A stretch of 64,000 bases of DNA from an uncultured Rhodobacter sp. (lineage in GTDB: Bacteria > Pseudomonadota > Alphaproteobacteria > Rhodobacterales > Rhodobacteraceae): positions 124,001-188,000 of the forward strand of contig CAMFII010000006.1 of assembly GCA_945952585.1 (NCBI GenBank), given 5' to 3'. A program made the position numbers and the translations under genes. Shown here piece by piece: positions 8,385 through 16,921 of the stretch. Position 1 is the first letter of the stretch, and each line of letters begins with the position of its first letter. A model generated the notes under the pieces. That model was given only the letters and a program-made list of their open reading frames with translations, was not told the origin of the DNA and did no database searches.

Positions 8385-9216
8385 GCCGGCTCCGTCGGAT
8401 CATGACGAAAGCGTAAAGCATCAACCCCATACAAAGGAACTGGAATATGTTCAGGGGCCCCGCGACCGGCGCATAGGGTTTCAGGAATTCCCACAGAAAC
8501 CGCTGGAAGGCATACCAGCCGACCATCAGGTAGAAGCCGTTCGCCATAGCGAAGGGCACCCGCCGCCACAGCGCCCAGACGAAAAAACCAAGGAACAGCG
8601 CCATCGACAGGCTTTCGTACAACTGGACCGGATGGCGCATGAGCCCGTCACCGAAGTCATGGCCCCAGGGGAGCGTGGTGACGGTGCCATGGGTGTTGTC
8701 GTCGATCCCCGACAGGAAGCAGCCGATCCGCCCGACCGCAACGCTGGCCGAGAACCCGGCGACGAAGACAAGGCCGGTGCTGCCCCGGATCCCGGTCCGA
8801 GCCTTGTAAAGCTCGACCGCCAGGATCGCCCCCGCCAAAGCCCCGATGATGCTGCGCCCCAACCCCGGAATACCGCTGAGCCACAGGTTCAGCGTGCCGA
8901 ACCCGAAGCCACCCAGGATCGCCCCCGCCGCCAGCGCCGCCATGTAGGGCAGGTCGAAATCCTCGGGCGTCCGCGCCACGCCGCGCAGGCGCCAGCGCGA
9001 CACCGCCAGCATCAGCGCGACCGCCACCGCTGCAGCCAGAAGATCGAAGAGCCGATGGATCGTCAGGATGCCCGCCCTTCCCAGCCGGATAGCCCGTGCA
9101 ATCGGATCGGAGCCGACGGACAAGTCAAGACACTCGGCGGCCATCAAATGCCGTCCCCGCCAAATTGCCCGGTCAGCGCCGCGAAAGGGCCGCAGATCGA
9201 TGACAGAAGGACGCAT
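8371..9216 (-). CDS. Lgt-like (prolipoprotein diacylglyceryl transferase-related) membrane protein
   Basis: The protein has about seven membrane segments and the Lgt hallmarks GRIG (162-165), RHPVQLYES (194-202) and RFLWEFLKPY (239-248). True Lgt moves diacylglycerol from phosphatidylglycerol to lipoprotein cysteines. Here the normally invariant Asn after GRIG is Cys166, the following NGE-type segment reads SGIDD, and the last conserved Arg is Lys. It is therefore probably a divergent relative and not the housekeeping Lgt. It overlaps the Tes-like gene, pointing to a joint function. The ATG at 9144 (MAAECLDL) may be the true start; the 9216 start leaves only 17 bases to the divergent Hint gene. 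Confidence 0.75.
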   Translation of the reverse strand: MRPSVIDLRPFRGADRAIWRGRHLMAAECLDLSVGSDPIARAIRLGRAGILTIHRLFDLLAAAVAVALMLAVSRWRLRGVARTPEDFDLPYMAALAAGAILGGFGFGTLNLWLSGIPGLGRSIIGALAGAILAVELYKARTGIRGSTGLVFVAGFSASVAVGRIGCFLSGIDDNTHGTVTTLPWGHDFGDGLMRHPVQLYESLSMALFLGFFVWALWRRVPFAMANGFYLMVGWYAFQRFLWEFLKPYAPVAGPLNIFQFLCMGLMLYAFVMIRRSRHVRA

Positions 9217-9233
9217 CTGATTCAGGGTTTCAC

Positions 9234-10412
9234 ATGGCCGATTTCACTGTCTGGATGCTCGCCGCCACGCAAATCAGCGTATCGGGAGGCAAATCGCTCA
9301 GCGGTCTCACACAGGGCGACGGCAGCCATCTGCTGGGCCAGACTATCACGCTGACCTCCAACGGCTGGACCAGCACCAAGATCAGCGACAACGACGCGAC
9401 CTTCGACGACAACGACACGACGCAGAAACTGTCGGGCGCGCAGTCGATCAACGGCACGACATATGCTTCGGGAACCATGGTCGAAGCCGAGTACAAGCTT
9501 GTCCTGCAGGACCCGACCGGCAAGACCTGGACTGTCTACGGCTACAACGTCAACAACTCGAACCCCAGCTACGCCACGATCGAGGGGCTGTCCTTCTTCG
9601 GCGGCGAGGGCGGCTTCCCGCCGGTCGGGGTGGCGTTGAAGGTGATTTCCACCAGCGAGGGACCGGGATCTTCCGGGCAACCGACAGTCGGCTACGACAA
9701 GCTGGCCTTCCCGCCCTGCCTGACCCCCGGCACGATGATCGCGACGCCGGACGGCGCCCGCGCCATCGAAACGCTGAAGGCGGGTGATCTGGTCCTGACC
9801 CGCGATGCCGGCGCCCAACCCCTTGTCTGGGTTGGCGCACTCACCGTTCCGGGCAGCCGCCTGCGGATGGAGCCGCAGTTCCGCCCGGTCAGGATCTCGG
9901 CCGGTGCGCTCGGGCCCGGCGTGCCGTCGCGCGATCTGGTCGTGTCGCAGCAGCACCGGATGCTCATCACCGGCTGGCAGGCCGAACTCATGGCCGGGTG
10001 CCCCGAGGTGCTGGTGGCGGCGCGCCATCTGGTCGGCCGTCCCGGCATCCGGATCGACGAGCAGGCGGCAGAGGTGACCTACCTCCACCTTCTCTTTGAC
10101 CGCCATCACCTCATCTGGGCCGACGGGGCCGAAACTGAAAGCTTCCGCCCGACCTTCAGCGAACGCCTGACCCTTTCGGCCGCACAATGGAAAGACGTGC
10201 TGGCGCTGTTCCCGGAACTTGCCGGCGGAGCCGGCCCCTTCGCCACCCCGGTTCGCCCCTGCCTGCGCGCCTGGGAGACCGCAGCCACGGTCGCTGCGGG
10301 TCGGAGGAAGATGGTGCGGGCGAAGGGACTTGAACCCCCACGCCTCTCGGCGCCAGAACCTAAATCTGGTGCGTCTACCAGTTTCGCCACGCCCGCACGC
10401 GGGTCCCATTAG
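9234..10412 (+). CDS. Hint-domain protein, 3' end runs antisense through tRNA-Leu
   Basis: The N-terminal ~155 residues form a Gly/Ser/Thr/Asn-rich region without a recognised fold. A Hint (hedgehog/intein) domain follows from Cys162: CLTPGTMIATPDGARAIETL, GDLVLTRD, and the SQQHRMLI block with its histidine. Proteins of this kind are frequent in Rhodobacteraceae and are thought to self-cleave. The frame stays open to 10412, so residues about 360-388 are the reverse complement of the tRNA gene (GLEPPRLSAPEPKSGAS...), which is a common artefact signature. The real functional part probably ends near residue 350. Confidence 0.8.
   Translation: MADFTVWMLAATQISVSGGKSLSGLTQGDGSHLLGQTITLTSNGWTSTKISDNDATFDDNDTTQKLSGAQSINGTTYASGTMVEAEYKLVLQDPTGKTWTVYGYNVNNSNPSYATIEGLSFFGGEGGFPPVGVALKVISTSEGPGSSGQPTVGYDKLAFPPCLTPGTMIATPDGARAIETLKAGDLVLTRDAGAQPLVWVGALTVPGSRLRMEPQFRPVRISAGALGPGVPSRDLVVSQQHRMLITGWQAELMAGCPEVLVAARHLVGRPGIRIDEQAAEVTYLHLLFDRHHLIWADGAETESFRPTFSERLTLSAAQWKDVLALFPELAGGAGPFATPVRPCLRAWETAATVAAGRRKMVRAKGLEPPRLSAPEPKSGASTSFATPARGSH
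10312..10396 (-). tRNA. tRNA-Leu(UAG)
   Basis: The minus strand folds as a class II tRNA: acceptor GCGGGCG pairs with CGCCCGC before an encoded CCA (10312-10314). The anticodon loop TTTAGGT sits between CCAGA and TCTGG, the anticodon TAG is at 10360-10362, and a short variable arm and GTTCAAGTCCC T-arm follow. The length is 85 bases with CCA. Upstream of it (10444-10460) is a CGTCTTG-tcg-CAAGACG hairpin. Confidence 0.95.
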
Positions 10413-10522
10413 CAAAGCCCGCGCCGGCGCGCGAGAGGAAACGCGTCTTGTCGCAAGACGGGCACATTTTCGCCCCTTTTCGAGGGGAACAATGATCTGA
10501 CCAGAGGAATGGGAGGCGTGCG

Positions 10523-10996
10523 ATGCCCGATCTGAGCTCAGAGACGAAAACCGAAACGTTGTTCGTCATCGACCTGCCGCTCGGCACGCCCGTCCTGACG
10601 CTGGAAGGCGAAATGCCGGTCGAGCACCTTCTTCCCGAAGATCGCATCATCACCCGCGCCGGCAGTGTCCTGCTGTCCGAGATCACCTCGGACGACGTGG
10701 CGGCGCCCGAAATCCTTCGCGTGTCGGCCCGCGCGCTTGGCCATGACCGGCCGGACGAGGACATGCTGCTTCCTGCAGGTCAACCGATCCTGATCCGCGA
10801 CTGGCGCGCCCGCGCCCTGTTCGGGTCGATGCAGGCGACGGTGCCGCTGAAGCGGCTGGTCGACGGGCAGTATATCCGCCGCGAACCGGTCGAACGCATC
10901 CGCATGATCCGGCTGACCCTGCCGCGCGCCTCGGTGATCTATGCCGGCGCGCTGGAGGTGGCGACGCTGGCGATCCCGGTTCCGCAGACCGCCTGA
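10523..10996 (+). CDS. Short Hint-like protein lacking the catalytic cysteine
   Basis: The 157-residue protein follows the Hint pattern (LGTPVLTLEGEMPVEHLLPEDRIITRAG, then a central ARALGHDRPDEDMLLPAGQPI block and a hydrophobic end). The position equal to the self-cleaving Cys is Asp17. The H-containing block is also altered. It may bind rather than cut, or be a decayed relative of the Hint gene 5' of it across the tRNA. The gene is transcribed away from tRNA-Leu, and its stop meets the stop of nnr. Confidence 0.7.
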   Translation: MPDLSSETKTETLFVIDLPLGTPVLTLEGEMPVEHLLPEDRIITRAGSVLLSEITSDDVAAPEILRVSARALGHDRPDEDMLLPAGQPILIRDWRARALFGSMQATVPLKRLVDGQYIRREPVERIRMIRLTLPRASVIYAGALEVATLAIPVPQTA

Positions 10997-12520
10997 TCAG
11001 TACCCCATCGTCCGAAAGACCTGCGGGATCATCTCCGGCAGGTCCTCGGCGATCAGCCCCGGCCCGAAGGCACGGGCGGCCTCGACATGAAGCCAGGCCG
11101 CACCCTGCGCCGCGCCAAAGCCGTCGGCGCCCCGCGCCAGAAGACCGACAAGCAGACCCGCCAGCACGTCCCCTGCCCCCGCCGTCGCCAGCCAAGGCGC
11201 GGCGCGGCCGCGCAATGCGGCATGAACGGCGCAAAGACCGGTCGGGGTGGCAATCACCGTGTCGGCCCCCTTCAGAAGCACCGTGCATCCCGCCTGCGCC
11301 GCCGCCGCGCGCGCGGCGTCGACGCGTGACATCGCTGGCCGGCCCTCTTCCGGTTCATCCGCCAAAGCCGCAGCAATCTTAGGAAACAGCCGCGCGAATT
11401 CGCCGTCATGCGGGGTCAGCACGCAACCCGCGTGAAGCATCCCGAACAGGCGAACGTCCCGGGAAAGGATAGTCAGCGCGTCGGCATCAAGGACCGTGGG
11501 CCTGAGGGCCGCCAGCACTTCGGCAACGAGCCCGACCTCGCGCGCGCCGGTTCCCAGACCGGGGCCAAGGCAAAGCGCGTTCAGCCGCCGATCGGCCAAC
11601 AGTGCGCGCAGGCCGGCTGCATCCTCGACCGTCCGGAGCATGATCGCGTCCAGGCGCGCGGCATTCTCGGCCAGCGCCGCCTCCGGGCAGGCCAGCGTCA
11701 CCAGCCCGGCGCCGACACGCAGGGCCGCCCGGGCGGCCAGCCGTCCTGCCCCGCCTCGCCCCGGGCCGCCTGACAGGATGAGGGCATGACCATGGGCATA
11801 TTTGTGCCCTATCGCCTTGGGCAGCACCGCGCCCGGATGCGCCTCGTCCACGACCGCCTCGCCATCGCTGCGCAGGTAGTCCCTGTGCCAGTCCTCGATG
11901 CCGATATCCGCAACGACCAGCGGCCCGGTCAGTACCCCGCCTTCCGCCAGAACATGACCCAGCTTGGCCCGATGGAAAGCAACCGTCAGGTCGGCAGGAC
12001 GTTCGACAAAGCCGGACGGACTGCGCACCCGGCCGCTGTCGGCGCAGAGGCCAGAGAGGATATCGACCGCGACGAGCGGGCAACCGGCCTCCTGGGCCAG
12101 GTCGAGCGCGCCCCAGACGCCCGGTGCAAGCGGCCGGACCAGCCCCGTCCCGAAGATGGCATCGACGACGACCGGCTGGTCCACGAGTTCGGCGGGGTCG
12201 AGCGCGAAATTCCCGACGGGTCCCGCCCACCCGGCGCGGGCCTGCCGCGCATCCGCCGTGGCAGGCGCAGCCAAGGCCTTGACCACCACCGCCCACCCGG
12301 CCGCTGCGAGAAGCCGGGCGATCACATAGCCATCGCCCCCATTGTTCCCCGGACCGCACAGAACGATGGCCTGGCGACGCCCCTGCCCCCAACGCTCGGC
12401 AATCGCAGCGGCAACCGCGGCGCCAGCGCGCTCCATCAGTTGCGCCCCGTCAACCTGACCCGAGGCGATGGCAGCGCCCTCAATGGCGCGCATTTGTGCA
12501 GAAGTCAGAAATTCGCCCAT
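10997..12520 (-). CDS. nnr: Bifunctional NAD(P)H-hydrate epimerase and dehydratase
   Basis: This enzyme repairs damaged NADHX and NADPHX. The N-terminal YjeF domain (about 1-210) epimerises the hydrates; it contains CGPGNNGGDGYVIARLL. The C-terminal ribokinase-like domain (about 225-500) performs ADP- or ATP-dependent dehydration; it shows LSGGPGRGGAGRLAARAAL, LTPHDGEFARLF and the end motif ATAGAGDVLAGL. The length of 507 residues is normal for the fused form. The gene converges on the short Hint-like gene and is divergent from glnB across 174 bases. Confidence 0.95.
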   Translation of the reverse strand: MGEFLTSAQMRAIEGAAIASGQVDGAQLMERAGAAVAAAIAERWGQGRRQAIVLCGPGNNGGDGYVIARLLAAAGWAVVVKALAAPATADARQARAGWAGPVGNFALDPAELVDQPVVVDAIFGTGLVRPLAPGVWGALDLAQEAGCPLVAVDILSGLCADSGRVRSPSGFVERPADLTVAFHRAKLGHVLAEGGVLTGPLVVADIGIEDWHRDYLRSDGEAVVDEAHPGAVLPKAIGHKYAHGHALILSGGPGRGGAGRLAARAALRVGAGLVTLACPEAALAENAARLDAIMLRTVEDAAGLRALLADRRLNALCLGPGLGTGAREVGLVAEVLAALRPTVLDADALTILSRDVRLFGMLHAGCVLTPHDGEFARLFPKIAAALADEPEEGRPAMSRVDAARAAAAQAGCTVLLKGADTVIATPTGLCAVHAALRGRAAPWLATAGAGDVLAGLLVGLLARGADGFGAAQGAAWLHVEAARAFGPGLIAEDLPEMIPQVFRTMGY

Positions 12521-12661
12521 CAGACCGCCAAAATCGTTCTCAAATCGCCCATCGCGCAGCCGCTTTGCCTATTTTTTGTGCAGCTCATCTGGATTCCCCC
12601 GGGCCACCCCGTGCCGCTTGACCCTAGTCAATTGTCCCTCCCGCGCGAAAGTGGTCAGTGA

Positions 12662-13033
<372 letters not shown>

Positions 13034-13107
13034 ACCCCTTTCCCGGTTCGGCGGGGGGCGCCGGATCCGGGCTGACGAAATCCTCAAGCAGAAGGAATGA
13101 CCCCGAG

Positions 13108-14517
13108 ATGAGCAAGGTCAAGGACGCTCTCAAACTGATGAAGGAAGAGGAAGTCGAATACGTCGACATCCGCTTTACCGACCCGAAGGGCAAGCTCCAG
13201 CACGTGACGCTGGTGGCCGATCTCGTTGACGAAGACTTCTTCGAAGAAGGCTTCATGTTCGACGGTTCGTCCATCGCCGGCTGGAAGTCGATCGACCAGT
13301 CCGACATGAAGCTCATCCCGGATGCCGGTTCGGTCTATATCGACCCGTTCTATGCCGAGAAGACCATGTGCGTGCACTGCAACGTCGTGGAGCCCGACAC
13401 CGGCGAGCCCTACAGCCGTGACCCGCGCGGCACCGCGCTGAAGGCCGAGGCCTACCTCAAGTCCTCGGGTATCGGCGACGCCGCCTATTTCGGTCCGGAA
13501 GCCGAATTCTTCATCTTCGACGACGTGCGCTATTCGGTGACGCCGCAGAAGGTGTCGTTCCAGATCGACGCCGAAGACGCCGCCTGGAACACCGATGCCG
13601 AGATCGAGGGCGGCAACCTTGCCCACCGCGCGGCGCACAAGGGCGGCTACTTCCCGGTCAACCCGATCGACGCCAGCCAGGACATCCGCGGCGAGATGCT
13701 CTCGACCATGAAGCGGATGGGCATGAAGGTCGACAAGCACCACCACGAAGTGGCGACCGCCCAACACGAACTCGGGCTGATCTTCGGTGGTCTGACCGAA
13801 CAGGCCGACAACATCCTGAAGTACAAGTACGTCATCCACAACGTCGCGGCCGCCTATGGCAAGACCGTGACCTTCATGCCGAAGCCCATGAAGGGCGACA
13901 ACGGATCGGGGATGCACGTCAACATGTCGATCTGGAAGGACGGCAAGCCGCTCTTCGCCGGCGACAAATATGCCGACCTCAGCCAGGAAGCGCTGTACTT
14001 CATCGGCGGCATCCTGAAGCACGCCAAGGCGCTGAACGCCCTGACCAACCCGGGCACCAACAGCTACAAGCGCCTGATCCCGGGCTTCGAGGCCCCGGTT
14101 CTGCGCGCCTACTCGGCCCGCAACCGCTCGGGTTGCGTCCGGATCCCGTGGACTGAATCGCCGAAAGCCAAGCGCGTGGAAGCCCGCTTCCCCGATCCCT
14201 CGGCGAACCCCTACCTCGCCTTTGCCGCGCTGCTGATGGCCGGCCTCGACGGCATCAAGAACAAGATCGACCCGGGCCCGGCTTCGGACAAGGACCTCTA
14301 CGACCTGCCGCCGGAAGAACTGGCGCAGATCCCGACGGTCTGCGGCTCGCTCCGCGAGGCGCTGGAAGAGCTCGAGAAGGATCATGACTTCCTGCTGGCC
14401 GGTGACGTGTTCACCAAGGACCAACTCGAAGGCTACATGGCGCTGAAATGGGAAGAAGTGTACGCCTACGAGCATACGCCCCACCCGATCGAGTACGCGA
14501 TGTACTACTCCTGCTAA
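13108..14517 (+). CDS. glnA: Glutamine synthetase type I
   Basis: GlnA makes glutamine from glutamate, ammonia and ATP as a dodecamer. The 469-residue protein has the beta-grasp domain signature [12 protein letters not shown] (about 50-61), the ATP-binding [16 protein letters not shown] and the catalytic [17 protein letters not shown]. The adenylylation Tyr398 is in [10 protein letters not shown], so the enzyme is of the GlnE-regulated kind. It follows glnB and ends before a strong terminator. Confidence 0.98.
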   Translation: MSKVKDALKLMKEEEVEYVDIRFTDPKGKLQHVTLVADLVDEDFFEEGFMFDGSSIAGWKSIDQSDMKLIPDAGSVYIDPFYAEKTMCVHCNVVEPDTGEPYSRDPRGTALKAEAYLKSSGIGDAAYFGPEAEFFIFDDVRYSVTPQKVSFQIDAEDAAWNTDAEIEGGNLAHRAAHKGGYFPVNPIDASQDIRGEMLSTMKRMGMKVDKHHHEVATAQHELGLIFGGLTEQADNILKYKYVIHNVAAAYGKTVTFMPKPMKGDNGSGMHVNMSIWKDGKPLFAGDKYADLSQEALYFIGGILKHAKALNALTNPGTNSYKRLIPGFEAPVLRAYSARNRSGCVRIPWTESPKAKRVEARFPDPSANPYLAFAALLMAGLDGIKNKIDPGPASDKDLYDLPPEELAQIPTVCGSLREALEELEKDHDFLLAGDVFTKDQLEGYMALKWEEVYAYEHTPHPIEYAMYYSC

Positions 14518-14543
14518 GTCCGCAGGAAACAATCTGTATCCGG

Positions 14544-14575
14544 AAAAGGGCGCGTCATCCGACGCGCCCTTTTTC
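14544..14575 (+). terminator. Terminator after glnA
   Basis: The stem AAAAGGGCGCGTC...GACGCGCCCTTTTT (about 11 bp around a 4-base loop) starts 26 bases after the glnA stop and ends in five T. Confidence 0.92.
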
Positions 14576-14895
14576 GTTGTTGCACCGCTGCACGGCCATT
14601 GCGCGTCGCCATCCCCGTCCGACTGGTCAGACCTCGTGGACAATGCGCCGGGAAGCGCGGTCACCGGGGGGCATATGGTTAACGGGGGAAGGCAGGCAGA
14701 CCTGTCTTTTTAGACTAGTCCGTTTCTTCGCGCCCTGTCCTGCCGGGCAACAAACCGGCCGTCCGGACCCTGCCGTTTGAATACAGGCAACAAAGCGCCG
14801 GTCTTGGCGAATACCACGTTAATTTCACAATCCGTGCCCAATCCGGGCCGAATCACAGCGCATCAAGGGAGCAGGACGAAGCCCGGAGGTGCGCC
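14576..14895. other. Gene-free stretch between glnA and the next gene
   Basis: These ~320 bases contain no ORF with coding character. I see a TTTTTAGACTAG patch near 14707-14718 that may belong to a promoter, and a GGAGGTG ribosome site at the very end for the gene at 14896. No clear RNA fold or repeat was found. Confidence 0.5.
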
Positions 14896-15981
14896 ATGAG
14901 CGACACGAGCACAACGATTGCACAGCTTCTGTATACGAAGCGCCCACCGATGAATTTCGCACATGTCGTGCGTGAACTGGACGCAGCCCTGCTGCGCTGC
15001 CCGGCCGATCGCCGGTCTTTGTCGTGGGATTGCGACGACGTGGCGGTCTTCGACCTCGACGCGGCGCGCATTGCTCTTGGCTATGCCGACGACCTTCCGG
15101 GCGGGTATCGTGCCTGCCTGAGCATTTCGGTCGGCCATGGTCCTTCCTCCAACCACGTTTCGCCGCCGCTGCTGCGCCGCCGGGCCTCGCTGTGCCGCCT
15201 GATCCTCGACCGGATCTCCGGCCGCTATCCCGCGGATGAAGTCGTCTGGCACGAACAGGAAGAGGTCACGACGGCCGAAACCATCGATCGCCTGCTTGAC
15301 CAGCTGCCCGCACCCGAGATCGTCCCACCGACGACCGCCGAGTTTGATCGGCTGATGGCCCGCCTCGACGATGAGTTGCGAGCCCGTGAGCCCGAACACG
15401 AGTCCGAACTGTTCATCCAGGCCCCCGTCGAAGCCACGGGCGCAGATGCGCCCGGCTTCTGGTCGGCGCTGCTCGATACGGACATCGCCCAACGCGCCTT
15501 CGCCATGGCGCGCCAGAAATCGGAAGCGGCGGCGACCGCGCGGCAGCGTGTTGTCGTGGCCGCTGACGTTGTCGTGACTGCGGAACCCGAAACGGTGGAG
15601 GCCGCGCCAGCCAAAACCGTTCCTGTCATGGACCAGACCGTGACCGTCCCTGCCGCAATCGCCGCCAACGACCGGCCAGACCTGCCGCTTCCGATGGTCG
15701 ACGAACTGGCCCGCCTTCGCGCCGCCCTTTACCCGGAAGAGCCGGTGGCGGTGGTCGAGGAAACCGAACGGCCGACGACCGCCATGCGGCTTGCGGTCCA
15801 TGCGATGAACGCCACGCTCATCACCGTCTATGCCCCTGTCGGCGCCGCGGTGATGACCTATTCGATCCTCAAGGGCGAGGACATGCGCCTGAGCGGGCGG
15901 ATGATGGCGCTGGCAGGCGCGTTCCTGGCTCTGACCAATACGCCGATGGCCCATCAGATGATGGCCGTGATCGGCACCTGA
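14896..15981 (+). CDS. Unknown 361-aa protein with C-terminal membrane segments
   Basis: I do not recognise a family. Residues 1-140 form a compact domain that may be globular (MNFAHVVRELDAALL, DVAVFDLDAARIALGY). Residues 140-285 are Ala/Glu/Val/Pro-rich and look like a flexible linker. The C-terminus has two hydrophobic segments (LITVYAPVGAAVMTYSIL and LSGRMMALAGAFLALT). This suggests a cytosolic domain tethered to the membrane from its C-terminal end. The ATG is preceded by CCGGAGGTGCGCC. It stands alone after glnA; no functional link is shown. Confidence 0.6.
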   Translation: MSDTSTTIAQLLYTKRPPMNFAHVVRELDAALLRCPADRRSLSWDCDDVAVFDLDAARIALGYADDLPGGYRACLSISVGHGPSSNHVSPPLLRRRASLCRLILDRISGRYPADEVVWHEQEEVTTAETIDRLLDQLPAPEIVPPTTAEFDRLMARLDDELRAREPEHESELFIQAPVEATGADAPGFWSALLDTDIAQRAFAMARQKSEAAATARQRVVVAADVVVTAEPETVEAAPAKTVPVMDQTVTVPAAIAANDRPDLPLPMVDELARLRAALYPEEPVAVVEETERPTTAMRLAVHAMNATLITVYAPVGAAVMTYSILKGEDMRLSGRMMALAGAFLALTNTPMAHQMMAVIGT

Positions 15982-15993
15982 TCGCCGTCCGGC

Positions 15994-16776
15994 TCAGGCC
16001 GGATACAGGGCAAGAAGAGCTGCCGCCGCATCCGGCGGCAGTTTTGCTATGGGCACCACCCAGGTGTGGATCGCGAACAGAACGGCCTGCGTCCGGGGCA
16101 ACCGCACAAGGCATTGCCGCTCGACGCGGACCACATCGCGGCGGACCGGGCGCGGTCGCCGGTCGCCTTCGGGGCGGGGCTGGAACAGCTCGGCATCGTC
16201 GTAGATCAGGTAATTCATGCGCCACATCGGCTGACCGGCCCGGATCGCGTCGAACAGCCGCTGAACCCGCCGCGCAAGGCCGTCGTCATAGACCGGGATC
16301 GGAGCGTGGATGGAAATGAGGGGTCGGCCGATCTTCTGCGCCAGCGTCCAGCTGGCCGGAAAGCACAGGGCGGCCCCGGTCAGCACATGCTCCGGGCCGT
16401 CAGCCTCCATCAGACAGAGATCTTCCTGCACCAGCCGGCCGAGCGTGCGCAGCGGCGCTTCGGGGTCAAGTGGCACGGCGACACCATCAGGACGCAGGAC
16501 CTCCTCCGCTCGGACCGTGTAGCCCGGCGTCGCACGCAACCGTTCCAGCACCAGCGCGTAAAGCTCGCGCGCGGCGGGCAGACCCTGCGGAGTCTGCGCC
16601 ACGACATCCTGCGGTCGGCTGGCGATCAGGCGGTCACGTTCCGCCATCTGTCCGGCAAAGGCCTCATCCACCAGCAGCCAGTTGCCGTCTTCCAGCGGCA
16701 CGATGCCTGGAAGGCGCGAGGTGCGCGGGTCCATCCACGGGATAAAGGGAAGCTCGTCTTGCAGGATCATATCCAT
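15994..16776 (-). CDS. Heme-dependent oxidative N-demethylase family protein (DUF3445)
   Basis: The 260-residue protein matches the DUF3445 family, whose characterised member is a heme enzyme with a PAS-like fold that oxidatively removes methyl groups from secondary amines. Visible family features are the N-terminal ILQDELPFIPWMDPRTSRLPGI, the central ALCFPASWTLAQKIGRPL and the C-terminal RRDVVRVERQCLVRLPRTQ followed by VLFAIHTWVVP. It is divergent from dddP with about 145 bases between the starts, so it may share control with DMSP breakdown. The substrate here is not known. Confidence 0.8.
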   Translation of the reverse strand: MDMILQDELPFIPWMDPRTSRLPGIVPLEDGNWLLVDEAFAGQMAERDRLIASRPQDVVAQTPQGLPAARELYALVLERLRATPGYTVRAEEVLRPDGVAVPLDPEAPLRTLGRLVQEDLCLMEADGPEHVLTGAALCFPASWTLAQKIGRPLISIHAPIPVYDDGLARRVQRLFDAIRAGQPMWRMNYLIYDDAELFQPRPEGDRRPRPVRRDVVRVERQCLVRLPRTQAVLFAIHTWVVPIAKLPPDAAAALLALYPA

Positions 16777-16921
16777 ACCGCGTCTTAGCCTTGGCGGACT
16801 GTGCCGAAAAGCACTTCCGAAGCAGGACCCGAAACGACGCGGAAATGTCGCAAACCTTACCGACAGCCGATTGTCGCCCGGCCCAATCTGGCCGCAACGC
16901 AAGCCCGCGCGAGGACCGACC

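Noticed and set aside
7083..8405. A 440-codon plus-strand frame over the radical SAM gene
   Set aside because: It is the mirror of the Tes-like gene, whose cysteine motifs are unmistakable on the minus strand.
10440..10487. Hairpins upstream of tRNA-Leu as a possible small RNA
   Set aside because: The stems are short (7 and 5 bp) and there is no clear promoter or terminator; they may be part of the tRNA promoter region.
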